A stretch of DNA of 64,000 nucleotides from Thioalkalivibrio sulfidiphilus HL-EbGr7 (GTDB lineage: Bacteria; Pseudomonadota; Gammaproteobacteria; Ectothiorhodospirales; Ectothiorhodospiraceae), in NCBI RefSeq assembly GCF_000021985.1, contig NC_011901.1, positions 1-64,000 of the forward strand, written 5' to 3'. Positions 1-12,222 of the stretch are shown piece by piece. Numbering within the stretch: position 1 is the stretch's first letter; each line of letters begins with the position of its first letter. Under the pieces are notes generated by a model. The model did no database searches. It was not told the origin of the DNA and worked only from the letters and a program-made list of their open reading frames with translations. Position numbers and translations under genes: made by a program.

Positions 1-60
1 AAAGTAACCAGTCGCCGGTCGCATGTCAATGATGATGCGGCTTTCAGGGCTACTCGGGGG

Positions 61-69
61 TGTGGATAA
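61..69 (-). promoter_or_regulatory. DnaA box upstream of dnaA
   Basis: TGTGGATAA on the plus strand is the exact complement of the consensus DnaA box TTATCCACA. It lies 70 bp before the dnaA start, where it could serve autoregulation of dnaA or form part of a split origin. It is a single site and I see no AT-rich stretch beside it. Confidence 0.7.
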
Positions 70-138
70 GTCTTCGGCGCGGGGGTAGACTCTTGCCCTC
101 ACCGGAAGTCCACGAATCCTCCCCGGAGACCCCAGATC

Positions 139-1506
139 TTGGCCGTCAGTCCACTTTGGCAACAGTGCGTGGCGAGGCTCGAGAGCGAGCTCTCCGAACA
201 GCAGCTCAACACCTGGATTCGCCCCCTCCAGGCGGTGGAGGACGACCACGCCCTGCGTCTGCTGGCCCCCAACCGCTTCGTCATGGACTGGGTCCGGGAC
301 CATTTCTTCCAGCGCATCGACGCCATGGTCACGGACCTGGGCACCCAGCGGCGGGTGATGCTGGAGGTGGGTTCCGGCCGCCCGCCGGCCCCGACCGTGG
401 AACCGCGTCCGAGCCCGGCGCCGGTGACCGCCGCGGTGAACGTGCAGCCGGTTTCACACCGGCCTGCCGCCAGCTCCGCGCAGTTCACCAACAACCTCAA
501 TCCCAATTTCACCTTCGACAACTTCGTCGAGGGCAAGTCCAACCAGCTGGCCCGCGCGGCAAGCCTGCAGGTGGCCGCCAACGTGGGGCTGGCCTACAAT
601 CCGCTGTTCCTGTACGGCGGCGTTGGCCTGGGCAAGACCCACCTGATGCATGCTATCGGCAACGCCATCCTGGCCCATCGGCCCGGCGCCAAGGTGGTCT
701 ACCTGCATTCCGAGCGCTTCGTAGCCGACATGATCAAGGCCCTGCAGCACAACGCCATCGACGAGTTCAAGGGCTACTACCGTTCCGTGGACGCGCTGCT
801 GATCGACGACATCCAGTTCTTCGCCGGCAAGGAGCGTTCCCAGGAAGAGTTCTTCCACACCTTCAATGCGCTCCTGGAAAGCCAGCAGCAGGTGATCCTG
901 ACCTGCGACCGATACCCCAAGGAGGTGGACGGTCTGGAGGAGCGGCTCAAGTCCCGTTTCGGCTGGGGGCTCACGGTGGCCATTGAGCCGCCGGAACTGG
1001 AGACCCGGGTGGCGATCCTGCAGCGCAAGGCGGAGCAGGCCAACACGGAGCTGCCCAGCGAGGTGGCCTTCTTCATGGCCAAGCGCATCCGCTCCAACAT
1101 CCGCGAACTGGAGGGCGCCCTGCGCCGGGTGGTGGCCAATGCCCACTTCACCGGCCGACCCATCACCCTGGACTTCGCCAAGGAGGCCCTGCGGGACCTG
1201 CTGGCGCTGCAGGACAAGCTGATCACCATCGACAACATCCAGAAGACCGTGGCGGAGTACTACAAGATCCGGGTCTCGGACCTGCACTCCACCCGGCGCA
1301 GCCGCTCCATTACCCGGCCACGCCAGCTGGCTATGGCACTGGCCAAGGAGCTGACCAATCACAGCCTGCCGGAGATCGGCGATGCCTTCGGAGGCCGGGA
1401 CCACACCACGGTGCTGCATGCCTGCCGCAAGGTGGTGGAGCTGCGGGAAACGGATCCGCGCATCAACGAGGACTATGTGAACCTGCTGCGTACCCTGAGC
1501 AGCTGA
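139..1506 (+). CDS. dnaA: Chromosomal replication initiator DnaA
   Basis: DnaA binds DnaA boxes in the origin, melts the adjacent DNA and recruits DnaB helicase. The 455-residue protein has the standard parts: an N-terminal DnaB-interaction domain (about 1-85), a Pro/Ala-rich linker, an AAA+ core with Walker A GGVGLGKT at 160-167 and Walker B LLIDDIQF near 220, and a C-terminal helix-turn-helix with the family signature [12 protein letters not shown] at 414-425. The start codon is TTG; it is chosen because the following residues (AVSPLWQQC) align with the known DnaA N-terminus. A TTG start would lower translation of this dosage-sensitive protein. The flanking DnaA boxes at 61-69 and 1540-1594 suggest autoregulation. 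Confidence 0.98.
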   Translation: MAVSPLWQQCVARLESELSEQQLNTWIRPLQAVEDDHALRLLAPNRFVMDWVRDHFFQRIDAMVTDLGTQRRVMLEVGSGRPPAPTVEPRPSPAPVTAAVNVQPVSHRPAASSAQFTNNLNPNFTFDNFVEGKSNQLARAASLQVAANVGLAYNPLFLYGGVGLGKTHLMHAIGNAILAHRPGAKVVYLHSERFVADMIKALQHNAIDEFKGYYRSVDALLIDDIQFFAGKERSQEEFFHTFNALLESQQQVILTCDRYPKEVDGLEERLKSRFGWGLTVAIEPPELETRVAILQRKAEQANTELPSEVAFFMAKRIRSNIRELEGALRRVVANAHFTGRPITLDFAKEALRDLLALQDKLITIDNIQKTVAEYYKIRVSDLHSTRRSRSITRPRQLAMALAKELTNHSLPEIGDAFGGRDHTTVLHACRKVVELRETDPRINEDYVNLLRTLSS

Positions 1507-1757
1507 GCATGCAGGGTGTAAGGTGATCGGGCATAAACCTGTGGACAAGTTGTGTGGAACCCGGGGGTAGCGCCCCTGTGCTGACTTATCCACAATCCAT
1601 ACACAGGCTGTTGAGCAGGATAAACACCTGAAGCCCACAGGCAGAGACATTTCAAGGCTTTGATATTAATAGAATAAAATGACTTATACCTGTCAATCAG
1701 GCGTGCTTATTACTATCATCATCCTATAAACACTTAATAACTATTCGGGACCCAGCC
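1507..1757 (+). other. oriC: Probable oriC: dnaA-dnaN intergenic region
   Basis: This 251-bp gene-free stretch carries a perfect DnaA box TTATCCACA at 1586-1594, a strong inverted box TGTGGACAA at 1540-1548 and a weaker GGATAAACA at 1618-1626. From about 1650 to 1745 the base composition changes sharply to AT-rich, with runs such as GATATTAATAGAATAAAAT, in an otherwise GC-rich sequence. Boxes next to an AT-rich unwinding element between dnaA and dnaN is the layout of Pseudomonas-type origins. The dnaN promoter must lie here too. That replication starts here is an inference; strand-skew analysis of the full chromosome would test it. Confidence 0.75.
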
Positions 1758-2858
1758 ATGAGATTCAGCATCCAGCGAGAAGACCTGCTCAAGCCCCTGC
1801 AGCAGGTCATCGGGGCGGTGGAGCGCCGTCAGACCATGCCCATTCTTGCCAACGTGCTGATCAAGGCGGATGAGGATCGTTTGAGCGTCACCGGTACGGA
1901 CCTGGAAGTGGAGCTGGTGGCCGAGGCCTCTGAGGTCAGTGCCAGCCCCGGCGAGGCCACGGTACCCGCCAGGAAATTGCTGGACATCTGCAGGGCGTTG
2001 CCCGACGAGGCAAGCCTGGAGATACAGGCGGAAGGAGACCGCGTACTGATCACCTCCGGTCGTGCGCGCTTTACCCTGAGTGCCCTGCCCGCCGCTGACT
2101 TCCCTGCCCTGGACGAGATCTCCAGCAGCAAGGAACTCACCCTCACGGAACGGGAACTGCGTCACCTGATCCTGCGCACCAGTTTCGCCATGGCCAATCA
2201 GGACGTGCGTTACTACCTCAACGGGCTGATGCTGGAGGTGGGTCAGAACGTGATCCGCACCGTGGCCACTGACGGCCATCGCCTGGCCCTGTGTGAGCTC
2301 AACACCACGGTGGACACCGCCTCCTCCCAGCAAGTCATCATTCCGCGTAAGGGCGTACAGGAACTGCTGCGCCTGCTGGAGGACAGTGATGAACCGGTGC
2401 GCCTGCAGATCGGTGCGAACCATATCCGCGCCACCCTGCCGCGGCTGCGCTTCACCTCCAAGCTCATCGATGGCCGCTTTCCCGACTACGACCGGGTGAT
2501 CCCCAAGGATGGCGACCAGGTCATGAAGGTCGAGCGGGAAGCATTGCGCAAGGCACTGGCCCGCGCCTCGATCCTGTCCAACGAGAAATACCGCGGCATC
2601 CGCCTGGTGCTGGGTGACGGACTGCTGCGCATCCAGGCGCACAACCCGGAGCAGGAAGAGGCCGAGGACGAGATCGAGGCCCAGTACACCGGTACCGCCA
2701 TGGAGATCGGCTTCAATGTCACCTACCTGCTGGATGTGCTCAACACGGTGGAGGGTGACGTGATCGAGGCCACCTTCAAGGATGCCAACTCCAGCGTGTT
2801 GATGCGTGACCCGGGCGCCACGGATGCGCTTTACGTGGTCATGCCCATGCGCCTTTGA
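1758..2858 (+). CDS. dnaN: DNA polymerase III beta subunit (sliding clamp)
   Basis: This is the ring-shaped processivity clamp that tethers polymerase III and many repair enzymes to DNA. The 366-residue length equals that of the family, and the protein has the usual three repeated clamp folds (about 1-120, 121-245 and 246-366). The N-terminus MRFSIQREDLLKPLQQV and the C-terminal YVVMPMRL, part of the hydrophobic peptide-binding pocket, are typical. It follows dnaA across the presumed origin and precedes recF by 31 bp, so dnaN and recF are probably co-transcribed. Confidence 0.98.
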   Translation: MRFSIQREDLLKPLQQVIGAVERRQTMPILANVLIKADEDRLSVTGTDLEVELVAEASEVSASPGEATVPARKLLDICRALPDEASLEIQAEGDRVLITSGRARFTLSALPAADFPALDEISSSKELTLTERELRHLILRTSFAMANQDVRYYLNGLMLEVGQNVIRTVATDGHRLALCELNTTVDTASSQQVIIPRKGVQELLRLLEDSDEPVRLQIGANHIRATLPRLRFTSKLIDGRFPDYDRVIPKDGDQVMKVEREALRKALARASILSNEKYRGIRLVLGDGLLRIQAHNPEQEEAEDEIEAQYTGTAMEIGFNVTYLLDVLNTVEGDVIEATFKDANSSVLMRDPGATDALYVVMPMRL

Positions 2859-2889
2859 TCGCTGATCCGGGCCGCCTGCCCGGACACCC

Positions 2890-3972
2890 ATGATCCTCAA
2901 CCGGCTGGAAGTCCGAGGCCTGCGGATCCTGCGTCACGTGCGCATGGATCCCGTGTCCGGGCTCAATCTCGTCCATGGTGTTAACGGCGCCGGCAAGACC
3001 AGCCTGCTGGAAGCCATCCATCTCCTCTCCACCGGCCATTCCTTCCGTACCCGGCAGTTGTCTCCCCTTCTCGCGCCCGATTGCGATGCCGTCGAAGTGG
3101 TCGCCCGCATCCAATCTACTGGCGGCGGCGAACCCTGGCCGGTGGGCATCCGTAAAACCAGGGACTCCACGACAGCTCGTATCCGTGGCGAGAACGTCCG
3201 CAGCCTCGCGGATCTGGCCCGCCTGCTCCCGCTCCAGGTCATGCACCCGGAAAGTCATCTGCTGGTCAGCGGCGGACCCGGTTACCGCCGTGCCTTCCTG
3301 GACTGGGGCTGCTTCCACACTGATCCGGCCTACCACGACCACTGGCGCCGTTACCGTCACCTGCTGTGCCAGCGTAATGCCGCGCTCCGGGACCGGTCCC
3401 CAGCCAGGCTGCTGTCGGCCTGGGACACGGCCCTGGGTGAGGCGGGCAGCGCACTGGATCTGGCGCGTGCCACGCACCTGCAGACACTCCTTCCCTACCT
3501 TGATTCCCTCAAGCAGGAACTGCCTGAGACTTCTGGTCTCGCCCTCGAGTACCGCAGGGGCTGGAATCCAGAAGAGTCTTTGTCGGAGTCGCTTGCTCAC
3601 TCCGTACAACGGGACCGCTCGGCAGGATTCACCCAGGTCGGCCCCCATCGTGCAGAACTGCTGTGCCGCCTCGATGGACGGCCTGTGGCACAGGTTGCGT
3701 CCCGCGGTCAGCAGAAATCCGTGGTGCTGATGCTCAAGATGGCCCAATCCCTCTGGCTGATGGAAACACTGGGATTTCCACCGGTAGTCCTGGTGGATGA
3801 CCTGCCGGCGGAACTGGATGCAAGACACCGGGGCTGGTTGATGAACTGCCTGCAGGGTCTGGGGTCGCAGGTTTTCGTCACGGCCATCGAGTCGGATCAG
3901 GTTCCCCTGTCAGGCTGGGATTCCTGGCAGATGTTTCACGTGGAACATGGAACCCTTCGGGTCGGGGATTGA
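2890..3972 (+). CDS. recF: DNA replication and repair protein RecF
   Basis: RecF is an SMC-like ATPase that, with RecO and RecR, loads RecA at single-stranded gaps. The 360-residue protein has a Walker A motif GVNGAGKT at residues 30-37, the RecF signature GPHRAELL near 250 and a Walker B stretch VVLVDDLPAELD near 300. The ATG start is placed from homology because no strong ribosome-binding site precedes it. The downstream gyrB has its own -10 element, so the dnaN-recF transcript need not run into gyrB. Confidence 0.97.
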   Translation: MILNRLEVRGLRILRHVRMDPVSGLNLVHGVNGAGKTSLLEAIHLLSTGHSFRTRQLSPLLAPDCDAVEVVARIQSTGGGEPWPVGIRKTRDSTTARIRGENVRSLADLARLLPLQVMHPESHLLVSGGPGYRRAFLDWGCFHTDPAYHDHWRRYRHLLCQRNAALRDRSPARLLSAWDTALGEAGSALDLARATHLQTLLPYLDSLKQELPETSGLALEYRRGWNPEESLSESLAHSVQRDRSAGFTQVGPHRAELLCRLDGRPVAQVASRGQQKSVVLMLKMAQSLWLMETLGFPPVVLVDDLPAELDARHRGWLMNCLQGLGSQVFVTAIESDQVPLSGWDSWQMFHVEHGTLRVGD

Positions 3973-6444
<2,472 letters not shown>

Positions 6445-6483
6445 TTTTAAAGGGTTTTACTTCCAAGCGTCCGGCGTGCGGAC

Positions 6484-6518
6484 ACAAAAAAGCCCGGGTT
6501 GATCCCGGGCTTTTTTGT
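6484..6518. terminator. Bidirectional Rho-independent terminator
   Basis: A GC-rich stem AGCCCGGG / CCCGGGCT is flanked by six A on the left and six T on the right, so it can stop transcripts from both sides. It sits between the convergent gyrB and the binding-protein gene, 40 bp after the gyrB stop. Confidence 0.9.
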
Positions 6519-6539
6519 GGGCTGGAGAGATTCAGCCGA

Positions 6540-7415
6540 TCAGTTGTACAGACCCATGTCGCGGGCGCGGCGTTCCTGGTCAAGCTGCTTCATGATCAGG
6601 GCCAGGGCGTCGGTGTAGGGCACGCAGCCGTTGGCGCGGATCACGTCGCGACCCTGACGGGTTCCCACGAAGCGCACGAACTGCTGCACCTCGGCATTCT
6701 TGGGGTTGTCCGGGTTGGAGACCACGTACAGCGGGCGGTACAGGGTGTAGGCGCCGGTGCGGATGTTGTCGTAGCTGGGTTCCAGACCATCGAGCTTGAG
6801 GATCTTCACGTCACGGCGCTGGGCCGAGCTGATACCGGTCACGCCCACGGACCAGGGCGTTGCCTCGATGGCGCGCTCCAGGGGACCGCTGGAAGCGAAG
6901 AACTGGGTGGCGGTGAATTCCTGATCCATGTTGGCATAGATCAGGCGGCGCTTGGCAAAGCCAACGCCGGAGGTCTTACCCTGGCGGGCATAGACCAGCA
7001 TGGGCTGGTCAGGACCGCCCAGCTGACTCCAGTTGGTCAGCCGGCCCAGGAACATGTCACGCAGCTGCTCCAGGGTGATGTTATCCACCGGCACGTCCTT
7101 GTGGGCCATCACCACCAGGGCATCCCACGCCACCGGCTCCAGGTGCGCGCCGACCTCGGCCTCATGGCCATCCAGGGGCAGGCGGCAGGTACCGCCCATG
7201 TCGGCACCCATGGAGACGGTTTCGCGAATGCCGCGCGAGGCTCCACCGCCGACCAGATCGATGGTGATGCCGGTTTGTTCCTTGAAGGCGACCGCCAGTT
7301 CTTCCATGAAGGCATGACGGGAAATACCGCAACCGGCCCAGGACAGGGTGGTTTCGGCGTAGGCCAGGTTGGCAGTCAGGCCCAGCAGGCCTGCAAGAAC
7401 GATTTTGCGCATCAT
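6540..7415 (-). CDS. PstS-like periplasmic substrate-binding protein, orphan
   Basis: The protein looks like an extracytoplasmic binding protein of the phosphate (PstS) superfamily. It has a signal peptide (MMRKIVLAGLLGLTANLAYA, probable cleavage before ETT), then the type-2 periplasmic binding fold with the ligand loop GGGASRGIRETVSMGAD and a C-terminal NGCVPYTDAL segment. Three cysteines (in WAGCG, GGTCRL and NGCVPY) would be in the mature protein. No pstCAB or other transporter gene is nearby, so it may act as a sensor, a scavenger, or with a transporter encoded elsewhere. The start at 7415 is chosen for its spacing from AAAGGGTGAT; ATG codons at 7421 and 7412 are alternatives. The ligand is unknown; phosphate is only the family default. 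Confidence 0.8.
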   Translation of the reverse strand: MMRKIVLAGLLGLTANLAYAETTLSWAGCGISRHAFMEELAVAFKEQTGITIDLVGGGASRGIRETVSMGADMGGTCRLPLDGHEAEVGAHLEPVAWDALVVMAHKDVPVDNITLEQLRDMFLGRLTNWSQLGGPDQPMLVYARQGKTSGVGFAKRRLIYANMDQEFTATQFFASSGPLERAIEATPWSVGVTGISSAQRRDVKILKLDGLEPSYDNIRTGAYTLYRPLYVVSNPDNPKNAEVQQFVRFVGTRQGRDVIRANGCVPYTDALALIMKQLDQERRARDMGLYN

Positions 7416-7738
7416 GTTCATCACCCTTTGGTAGTGTGGCGCAGTTCGCGCTTTTATTGTGATTTATGTCTCTATTTAAAGTATTTGTCTTGGCTGTTGA
7501 CAATGTGTCCCTGTCCAGACGGTAGCAAACAGCCGCTGATCGTCACATTTCTGGGAAATATGTGAGGAAAATCACTATCTTGTTGTTGATGCAGAAAATA
7601 TAAGATGCATCCAAGCCCAGCCTTATTCCATCGCTGCGCGCATATCAGTCCAGGGAGCAGGGACATTACGGCCGTGAAGAGCCGCGTGATAAAGTGAGGG
7701 TCGCAAACATCTGACTGATCGAGACCCCAAGACCCGCC
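7416..7738. other. Divergent intergenic region with a candidate operator
   Basis: This stretch must hold the promoters of the divergent binding-protein and prlC genes. An imperfect palindrome at 7543-7565 has outer arms TCACAT and ATGTGA around an 11-bp centre containing TTC-N3-GAA. A TTGACA hexamer at 7497-7502 lacks a good -10 partner at 17 bp. I recognise no Pho box and no RNA gene here. Confidence 0.4.
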
Positions 7739-9799
7739 ATGGAAAACCCCTTGCTCAAGCAGGAAGGCCTGCCGGCCTTCAGCCAGATCAGACCCGAACA
7801 CGTGGAGCCGGCCATCGATCGCCTGCTGGCCGAGAACCGCGCCGCCATTGCGAAACTGCTGGATCGGGACAGTGGCTTTACCTGGCAGAACCTGGTGCAT
7901 CCCCTGTCCCTGCTGGAGGACCGGCTCAACAGGGCCTGGTCGCCGGTTCGGCACATGAACTCGGTGGTCAACAGCGAGGAGCTGCGCGCCGCCTACAACG
8001 CCTGCCTGCCCAAGCTCTCCGATTACGGCACCGAGATCGGCCAGAACGCGGCGCTCTACGCGGCCTACAAGTCCCTGAGCGAGGGTCCCGGCGCCGGGGA
8101 TCTGGACGAGGCCCAGCGCAAGGTGGTGCGCGATGCCCTGCGTGACTTCCATCTGAGCGGCGTGGATCTGCCGGAAGACAAGAAGGCCCGCTACAAGGCC
8201 ATTGCCCAGGAACTGTCCAATCTCCAGTCCCGTTTCGAGGAGAACATCCTGGACAGCACCCACGCCTGGAAGAAACCGGTGCTGGACCGTGCGGCCCTGG
8301 CCGGACTGCCCGATTCCGCCCTGGACATGCTGGCCCAGGCCTCCCGGCACGCCGATCAGGAAGGCTGGCTGATTACCCTGGACTTCCCCGCCTACTACGC
8401 GGTGATGACCCATGCCGAGGACCGTGCGCTGCGCAAGGAGCTCTACACTGCCTACGTGACCCGGGCCTCCGACCAGGGGCCCCATGACGGCAAGTACGAC
8501 AACAGCGCCCTGATGGAACAGATCATGGCCCTGCGCCATGAACAGGCCCAGTTGCTCGGCTATGGCGATTTCGCGCAATTGTCGCTGGCCACCAAGATGG
8601 CGGAATCACCCGAGGCCGTGGTGCACTTCCTCAAGGACCTGGCGGCACGCGCGAAGCCCCGTGCAGAGCAGGAACTCGACGAACTGCGCCGCTTTGCCGC
8701 CGAGCACCTTTCGATCGATGATCTGCAGGCCTGGGACATCGCCTACGCCAGCGAGCAGCTGCGCCAGCATGCCTATGCCCTGTCCCAGGAGGATCTCAAG
8801 CCCTACTTCCCGGTGAACCGGGTGGTGCCCGGCCTGTTCAGCCTGGTGGAGCGCCTCTACCAGGTGAGCATCGTAGAAGTGGACGGCGTGGACGTGTGGC
8901 ATCCGGACGTGCGCTTCTACGAGATCCGTGATCCCGACGGCACGCCCCGCGCACAGTTCTACCTGGACCTCTACGCCCGGCCCAAGAAGCGCGGCGGCGC
9001 CTGGATGGACGAGTGCATGAACCGGGTGCGGGACGGGGACCGGGTGCAGATCCCGGTCGCCTACATGACCTGCAACTCCACCCCGCCGGTGGGCGACAAG
9101 CCGGCCCTGTTCACCCATGACGAGGTGATCACCCTGTTCCACGAGTTCGGCCACGGCCTGCACCACATGCTCACCCGGGTGGACTATCCGGACATCGCCG
9201 GGATCAACGGCGTAGAATGGGACGCGGTGGAACTGCCCAGCCAGTTCATGGAGAACTGGTGCTGGGAAAAAGAGGCCATCGACCTGTTCGCCGGCCACTA
9301 CCAGACGGGCAAGCCGCTGCCCCAGGCGCTGTTCGACAAGCTCATTGCCACGCGCCATTTCCAGGCGGCCATGCAGATGGTGCGCCAGCTGGAATTCTCC
9401 CTGTTCGACGTGCGCATTCACGGCGAGTACGATCCGGCACGGGGTGCGCGCATCCAGGAGATCCTCGACCAGGTGCGCGCCGAGGTGTCGGTGGTCAAAC
9501 CGCCGGCCTTCAACCGCTTCCAGCACGGCTTCTCGCACATCTTCGCCGGCGGATACGCGGCGGGCTATTACAGCTACAAGTGGGCCGAGGTCTTGTCCGC
9601 AGATGCCTTCGCCCGCTTCGAGGAGGAAGGCCTGTTCAGCCCCGACGTGGGCCGGGCGTTCCTTGAGAACGTGCTGGAGAAGGGCGGCTCCGCGCCCGCC
9701 ATCGAGCTGTTCAAGGCATTCCGGGGACGCGAGCCCAAGATTGATGCCCTGCTGAGGCATTCGGGACTGATCGAGGAGTCCAGAGGCGCAGCCGCATGA
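7739..9799 (+). CDS. prlC: Oligopeptidase A (M3 metallopeptidase)
   Basis: This is a cytoplasmic zinc metalloprotease that degrades short peptides, including cleaved signal peptides. The 686-residue length is typical of PrlC/OpdA. The zinc motif HEFGH is at residues 468-472 and the third ligand lies in the segment GVEWDAVELPSQFMENW about 25 residues on. The C-terminal HIFAGGYAAGYYSYKWAEV is the conserved M3A substrate-pocket region. The start ATG lacks a strong ribosome-binding site but matches the family N-terminus. It stands alone, with xthA following 37 bp after its stop. Confidence 0.95.
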   Translation: MENPLLKQEGLPAFSQIRPEHVEPAIDRLLAENRAAIAKLLDRDSGFTWQNLVHPLSLLEDRLNRAWSPVRHMNSVVNSEELRAAYNACLPKLSDYGTEIGQNAALYAAYKSLSEGPGAGDLDEAQRKVVRDALRDFHLSGVDLPEDKKARYKAIAQELSNLQSRFEENILDSTHAWKKPVLDRAALAGLPDSALDMLAQASRHADQEGWLITLDFPAYYAVMTHAEDRALRKELYTAYVTRASDQGPHDGKYDNSALMEQIMALRHEQAQLLGYGDFAQLSLATKMAESPEAVVHFLKDLAARAKPRAEQELDELRRFAAEHLSIDDLQAWDIAYASEQLRQHAYALSQEDLKPYFPVNRVVPGLFSLVERLYQVSIVEVDGVDVWHPDVRFYEIRDPDGTPRAQFYLDLYARPKKRGGAWMDECMNRVRDGDRVQIPVAYMTCNSTPPVGDKPALFTHDEVITLFHEFGHGLHHMLTRVDYPDIAGINGVEWDAVELPSQFMENWCWEKEAIDLFAGHYQTGKPLPQALFDKLIATRHFQAAMQMVRQLEFSLFDVRIHGEYDPARGARIQEILDQVRAEVSVVKPPAFNRFQHGFSHIFAGGYAAGYYSYKWAEVLSADAFARFEEEGLFSPDVGRAFLENVLEKGGSAPAIELFKAFRGREPKIDALLRHSGLIEESRGAAA

Positions 9800-9836
9800 A
9801 GGCGGCTTTGGAAGTCTCTTGCCTCTAGAGCATCAA

Positions 9837-10604
9837 ATGAAAATCGCCACCTGGAACGTCAACTCTCTCAAGGTGCGCCTGCCCCAGGTGCTCGACTGGC
9901 TGGCCGCGCAGCAGCCGGACGTGCTGGCGCTCCAGGAGACCAAGCTCACCGATGACGCCTTCCCGGTGGAGGCCATCCGCGAGGCCGGCTATCACTGCGT
10001 GTACTCGGGCCAGAAGACCTACAACGGCGTGGCCATTCTGGCCAGGCACGAGCTGCTCGATCCGCTCACGGACATCGACGGACTGGATGATCCCCAGCGG
10101 CGCATCCTCGCCGCCACGGTGGACGGCGTGCGCGTCATCAACCTGTACGTGGTCAATGGCTCGGAAGTGGGTTCTGAGAAGTACGCCTACAAGCTGGACT
10201 GGCTGGGCAAGGTCACCGGTTTCATCGCCGGGGAGATGAAGCGCCACGAAAAGCTCGTGGTGCTGGGGGATTTCAACATCGCCCCCGAGGACCGGGACGT
10301 GCACGACCCCGAGGCCTGGCACGAGAAGATCCTCTGCTCCACCCCGGAGCGCGAGGCGCTGAAAAAGATCCTCGACCTGGGCCTGAGCGACTGCTTCCGC
10401 CGCTTCGAGCAGCCGGAGCAGAGCTTCTCCTGGTGGGACTATCGTGCGGCGGGCTTCCGGCGCAACCTGGGCCTGCGCATCGACCTGATCCTCTCGAGCC
10501 CCGCGCTCACCGAGACCTGCACCGCCTGCATCATCGACGTGGAACCGAGGCGGTTGGAACGTCCCTCCGATCACGCACCCGTGGTGGCGGAGTTCGTGAG
10601 TTAA
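9837..10604 (+). CDS. xthA: Exodeoxyribonuclease III / AP endonuclease
   Basis: This enzyme incises DNA at abasic sites and removes 3' blocking groups in base-excision repair. The 255-residue protein begins MKIATWNVNSLKVRLPQVL and has the metal-binding LQETKL, the catalytic LGDFNIAPEDRDV and the C-terminal PSDHAPVVAEF, all hallmarks of the exonuclease III family. The ATG at 9837 is chosen over an in-frame upstream codon at 9819 because MKIATWNVNSLK is the invariant start of the family. The upstream 20 bp resemble the intergenic repeat family that contains CTTGCC...CTAG, so the leader may be partly repeat-derived. Confidence 0.95.
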   Translation: MKIATWNVNSLKVRLPQVLDWLAAQQPDVLALQETKLTDDAFPVEAIREAGYHCVYSGQKTYNGVAILARHELLDPLTDIDGLDDPQRRILAATVDGVRVINLYVVNGSEVGSEKYAYKLDWLGKVTGFIAGEMKRHEKLVVLGDFNIAPEDRDVHDPEAWHEKILCSTPEREALKKILDLGLSDCFRRFEQPEQSFSWWDYRAAGFRRNLGLRIDLILSSPALTETCTACIIDVEPRRLERPSDHAPVVAEFVS

Positions 10605-10612
10605 CGTGATTA

Positions 10613-10697
10613 AAAGCAAACCGCTAAGGCAGGCGAATGTATGCGCAAAGGACGCCAGAATTTTTGGTCTTGCTAAGGACCCTGCGCGGTTTGCTTT
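10613..10697. repeat. 12-bp inverted repeat downstream of xthA
   Basis: AAAGCAAACCGC (10613-10624) and its exact complement GCGGTTTGCTTT (10686-10697) are 61 bp apart, starting 8 bp after the xthA stop. There is no T-run, so it is not a classical terminator. It may be a folded 3' end or a small mobile palindrome. Confidence 0.6.
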
Positions 10698-10751
10698 GCC
10701 TTACAGTCGTTTCTCCTACAGCCGCCGCATTCGCGGTAATATCGCCGCATC

Positions 10752-12215
10752 ATGAAATACCGAGACCTGAGAGACTTCATTGCCCAGCTGGAAGCCCTGG
10801 GTGAACTCAAGCGCATCGGCGTGGAGGTGGACCCGCATCTCGAGATGACCGAGATCTGCGATCGCACCCTGCGCGCCGGCGGCCCCGCCCTGCTGTTCGA
10901 AAAACCCAAGGGACACACCATGCCGGTGCTGGGCAATCTGTTCGGCACGCCCCGTCGCGTGGCCCTGGGCATGGGCGAGGATTCCGTCGAGGCCCTGCGG
11001 GAGGTGGGCAAGCTGCTGGCCTTCCTCAAGGAACCGGATCCGCCCAAGGGCCTGAAGGAGGCCTGGAAGACCCTGCCCATCTTCAAGAAGGTGCTGGACA
11101 TGGCGCCCAAGAAGGTGGGCAGCGCGTCCTGCCAGGATCTGGTAAGGGAAGGCGCCGACGTGGATCTTTCCAGCATCCCCGTGCAGACCTGCTGGCCCGG
11201 CGATGCCGGACCGCTGATCACCTGGGGACTGGTGGTCACCAAGGGTCCCCACAAGGAACGCCAGAACATGGGCATCTACCGCCAGCAGGTGATCGGACCC
11301 AACCGGGTGATCATGCGCTGGCTGTCCCACCGGGGCGGCGCCCTGGATTTTCGCGACTGGTGTGAGAAGTATCCCGGCGAGCCCTTCCCCGTGGCCGTGG
11401 CCCTGGGCGCCGATCCGGCCACCATCCTGGGCGCCGTGACCCCGGTGCCAGACAGCCTCTCGGAACACGCCTTCGCCGGGCTGCTGCGCGGCTCACGCAC
11501 CGAACTGGTCAAGTGCCTGGGCTCGGACCTGCTGGTGCCCGCCTCCGCCGAGATCGTCCTGGAGGGGGTGATCCATCCGGGAGATACCGCACCGGAAGGG
11601 CCCTTCGGCGACCACACCGGCTACTACAACGAGGTGGACCAGTTCCCGGTGTTCACCATCGAGCGCATCACCTCGCGCAGGGATCCCATCTACCACAGCA
11701 CCTACACCGGCCGTCCGCCGGACGAGCCGGCCATCCTGGGCGTGGCCCTCAACGAGGTGTTCATCCCCATCCTGCAGAAACAGTTCCCCGAGATCGTGGA
11801 CTTCTACCTGCCGCCCGAGGGATGTTCCTACCGGCTCGCCGTGGTGACCATGCGCAAGCAGTATCCGGGACATGCCAAGCGGGTGATGATGGGCGTCTGG
11901 TCCTTCCTGCGCCAGTTCATGTACACCAAGTTCGTGATCGTCACCGACGCGGACGTGAACGCCCGGGACTGGCAGGACGTGATCTGGGCCATGACCACGC
12001 GCATGGACCCCGCCCGTGACACGGTGATGATCGAGAACACGCCCATCGACTACCTGGACTTTGCCTCCCCCGTCTCCGGCCTCGGTTCCAAGATCGGCTT
12101 CGACGCCACCAACAAGTGGCCCGGTGAAACCACCCGCGAATGGGGCACGCCCATCGTCATGGACGAGGCGGTCAAGCGGCGTGTCGACGAGATGTGGGAA
12201 ACGCTGGGGTTATAA
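10752..12215 (+). CDS. ubiD: UbiD family decarboxylase (3-octaprenyl-4-hydroxybenzoate decarboxylase)
   Basis: UbiD uses prenylated FMN, made by UbiX, to decarboxylate 3-polyprenyl-4-hydroxybenzoate in ubiquinone synthesis. The 487-residue length and the N-terminus [19 protein letters not shown] are typical. The segment [13 protein letters not shown] is the conserved cofactor and active-site region, and [14 protein letters not shown] is another family block. Its partners ubiE, ubiJ and ubiB lie far to the right at 58-61 kb; ubiX is not in this window. Confidence 0.95.
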
Positions 12216-12222
12216 GTGGCCA

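Noticed and set aside
60-986. Long open frame overlapping dnaA in another frame
   Set aside because: It is a GC-rich shadow of dnaA with no domain and the composition of out-of-frame reading.
7497-7525. TTGACA hexamer as a promoter for prlC
   Set aside because: The -10 position at 17 bp reads CGGTAG, which is not a credible partner.
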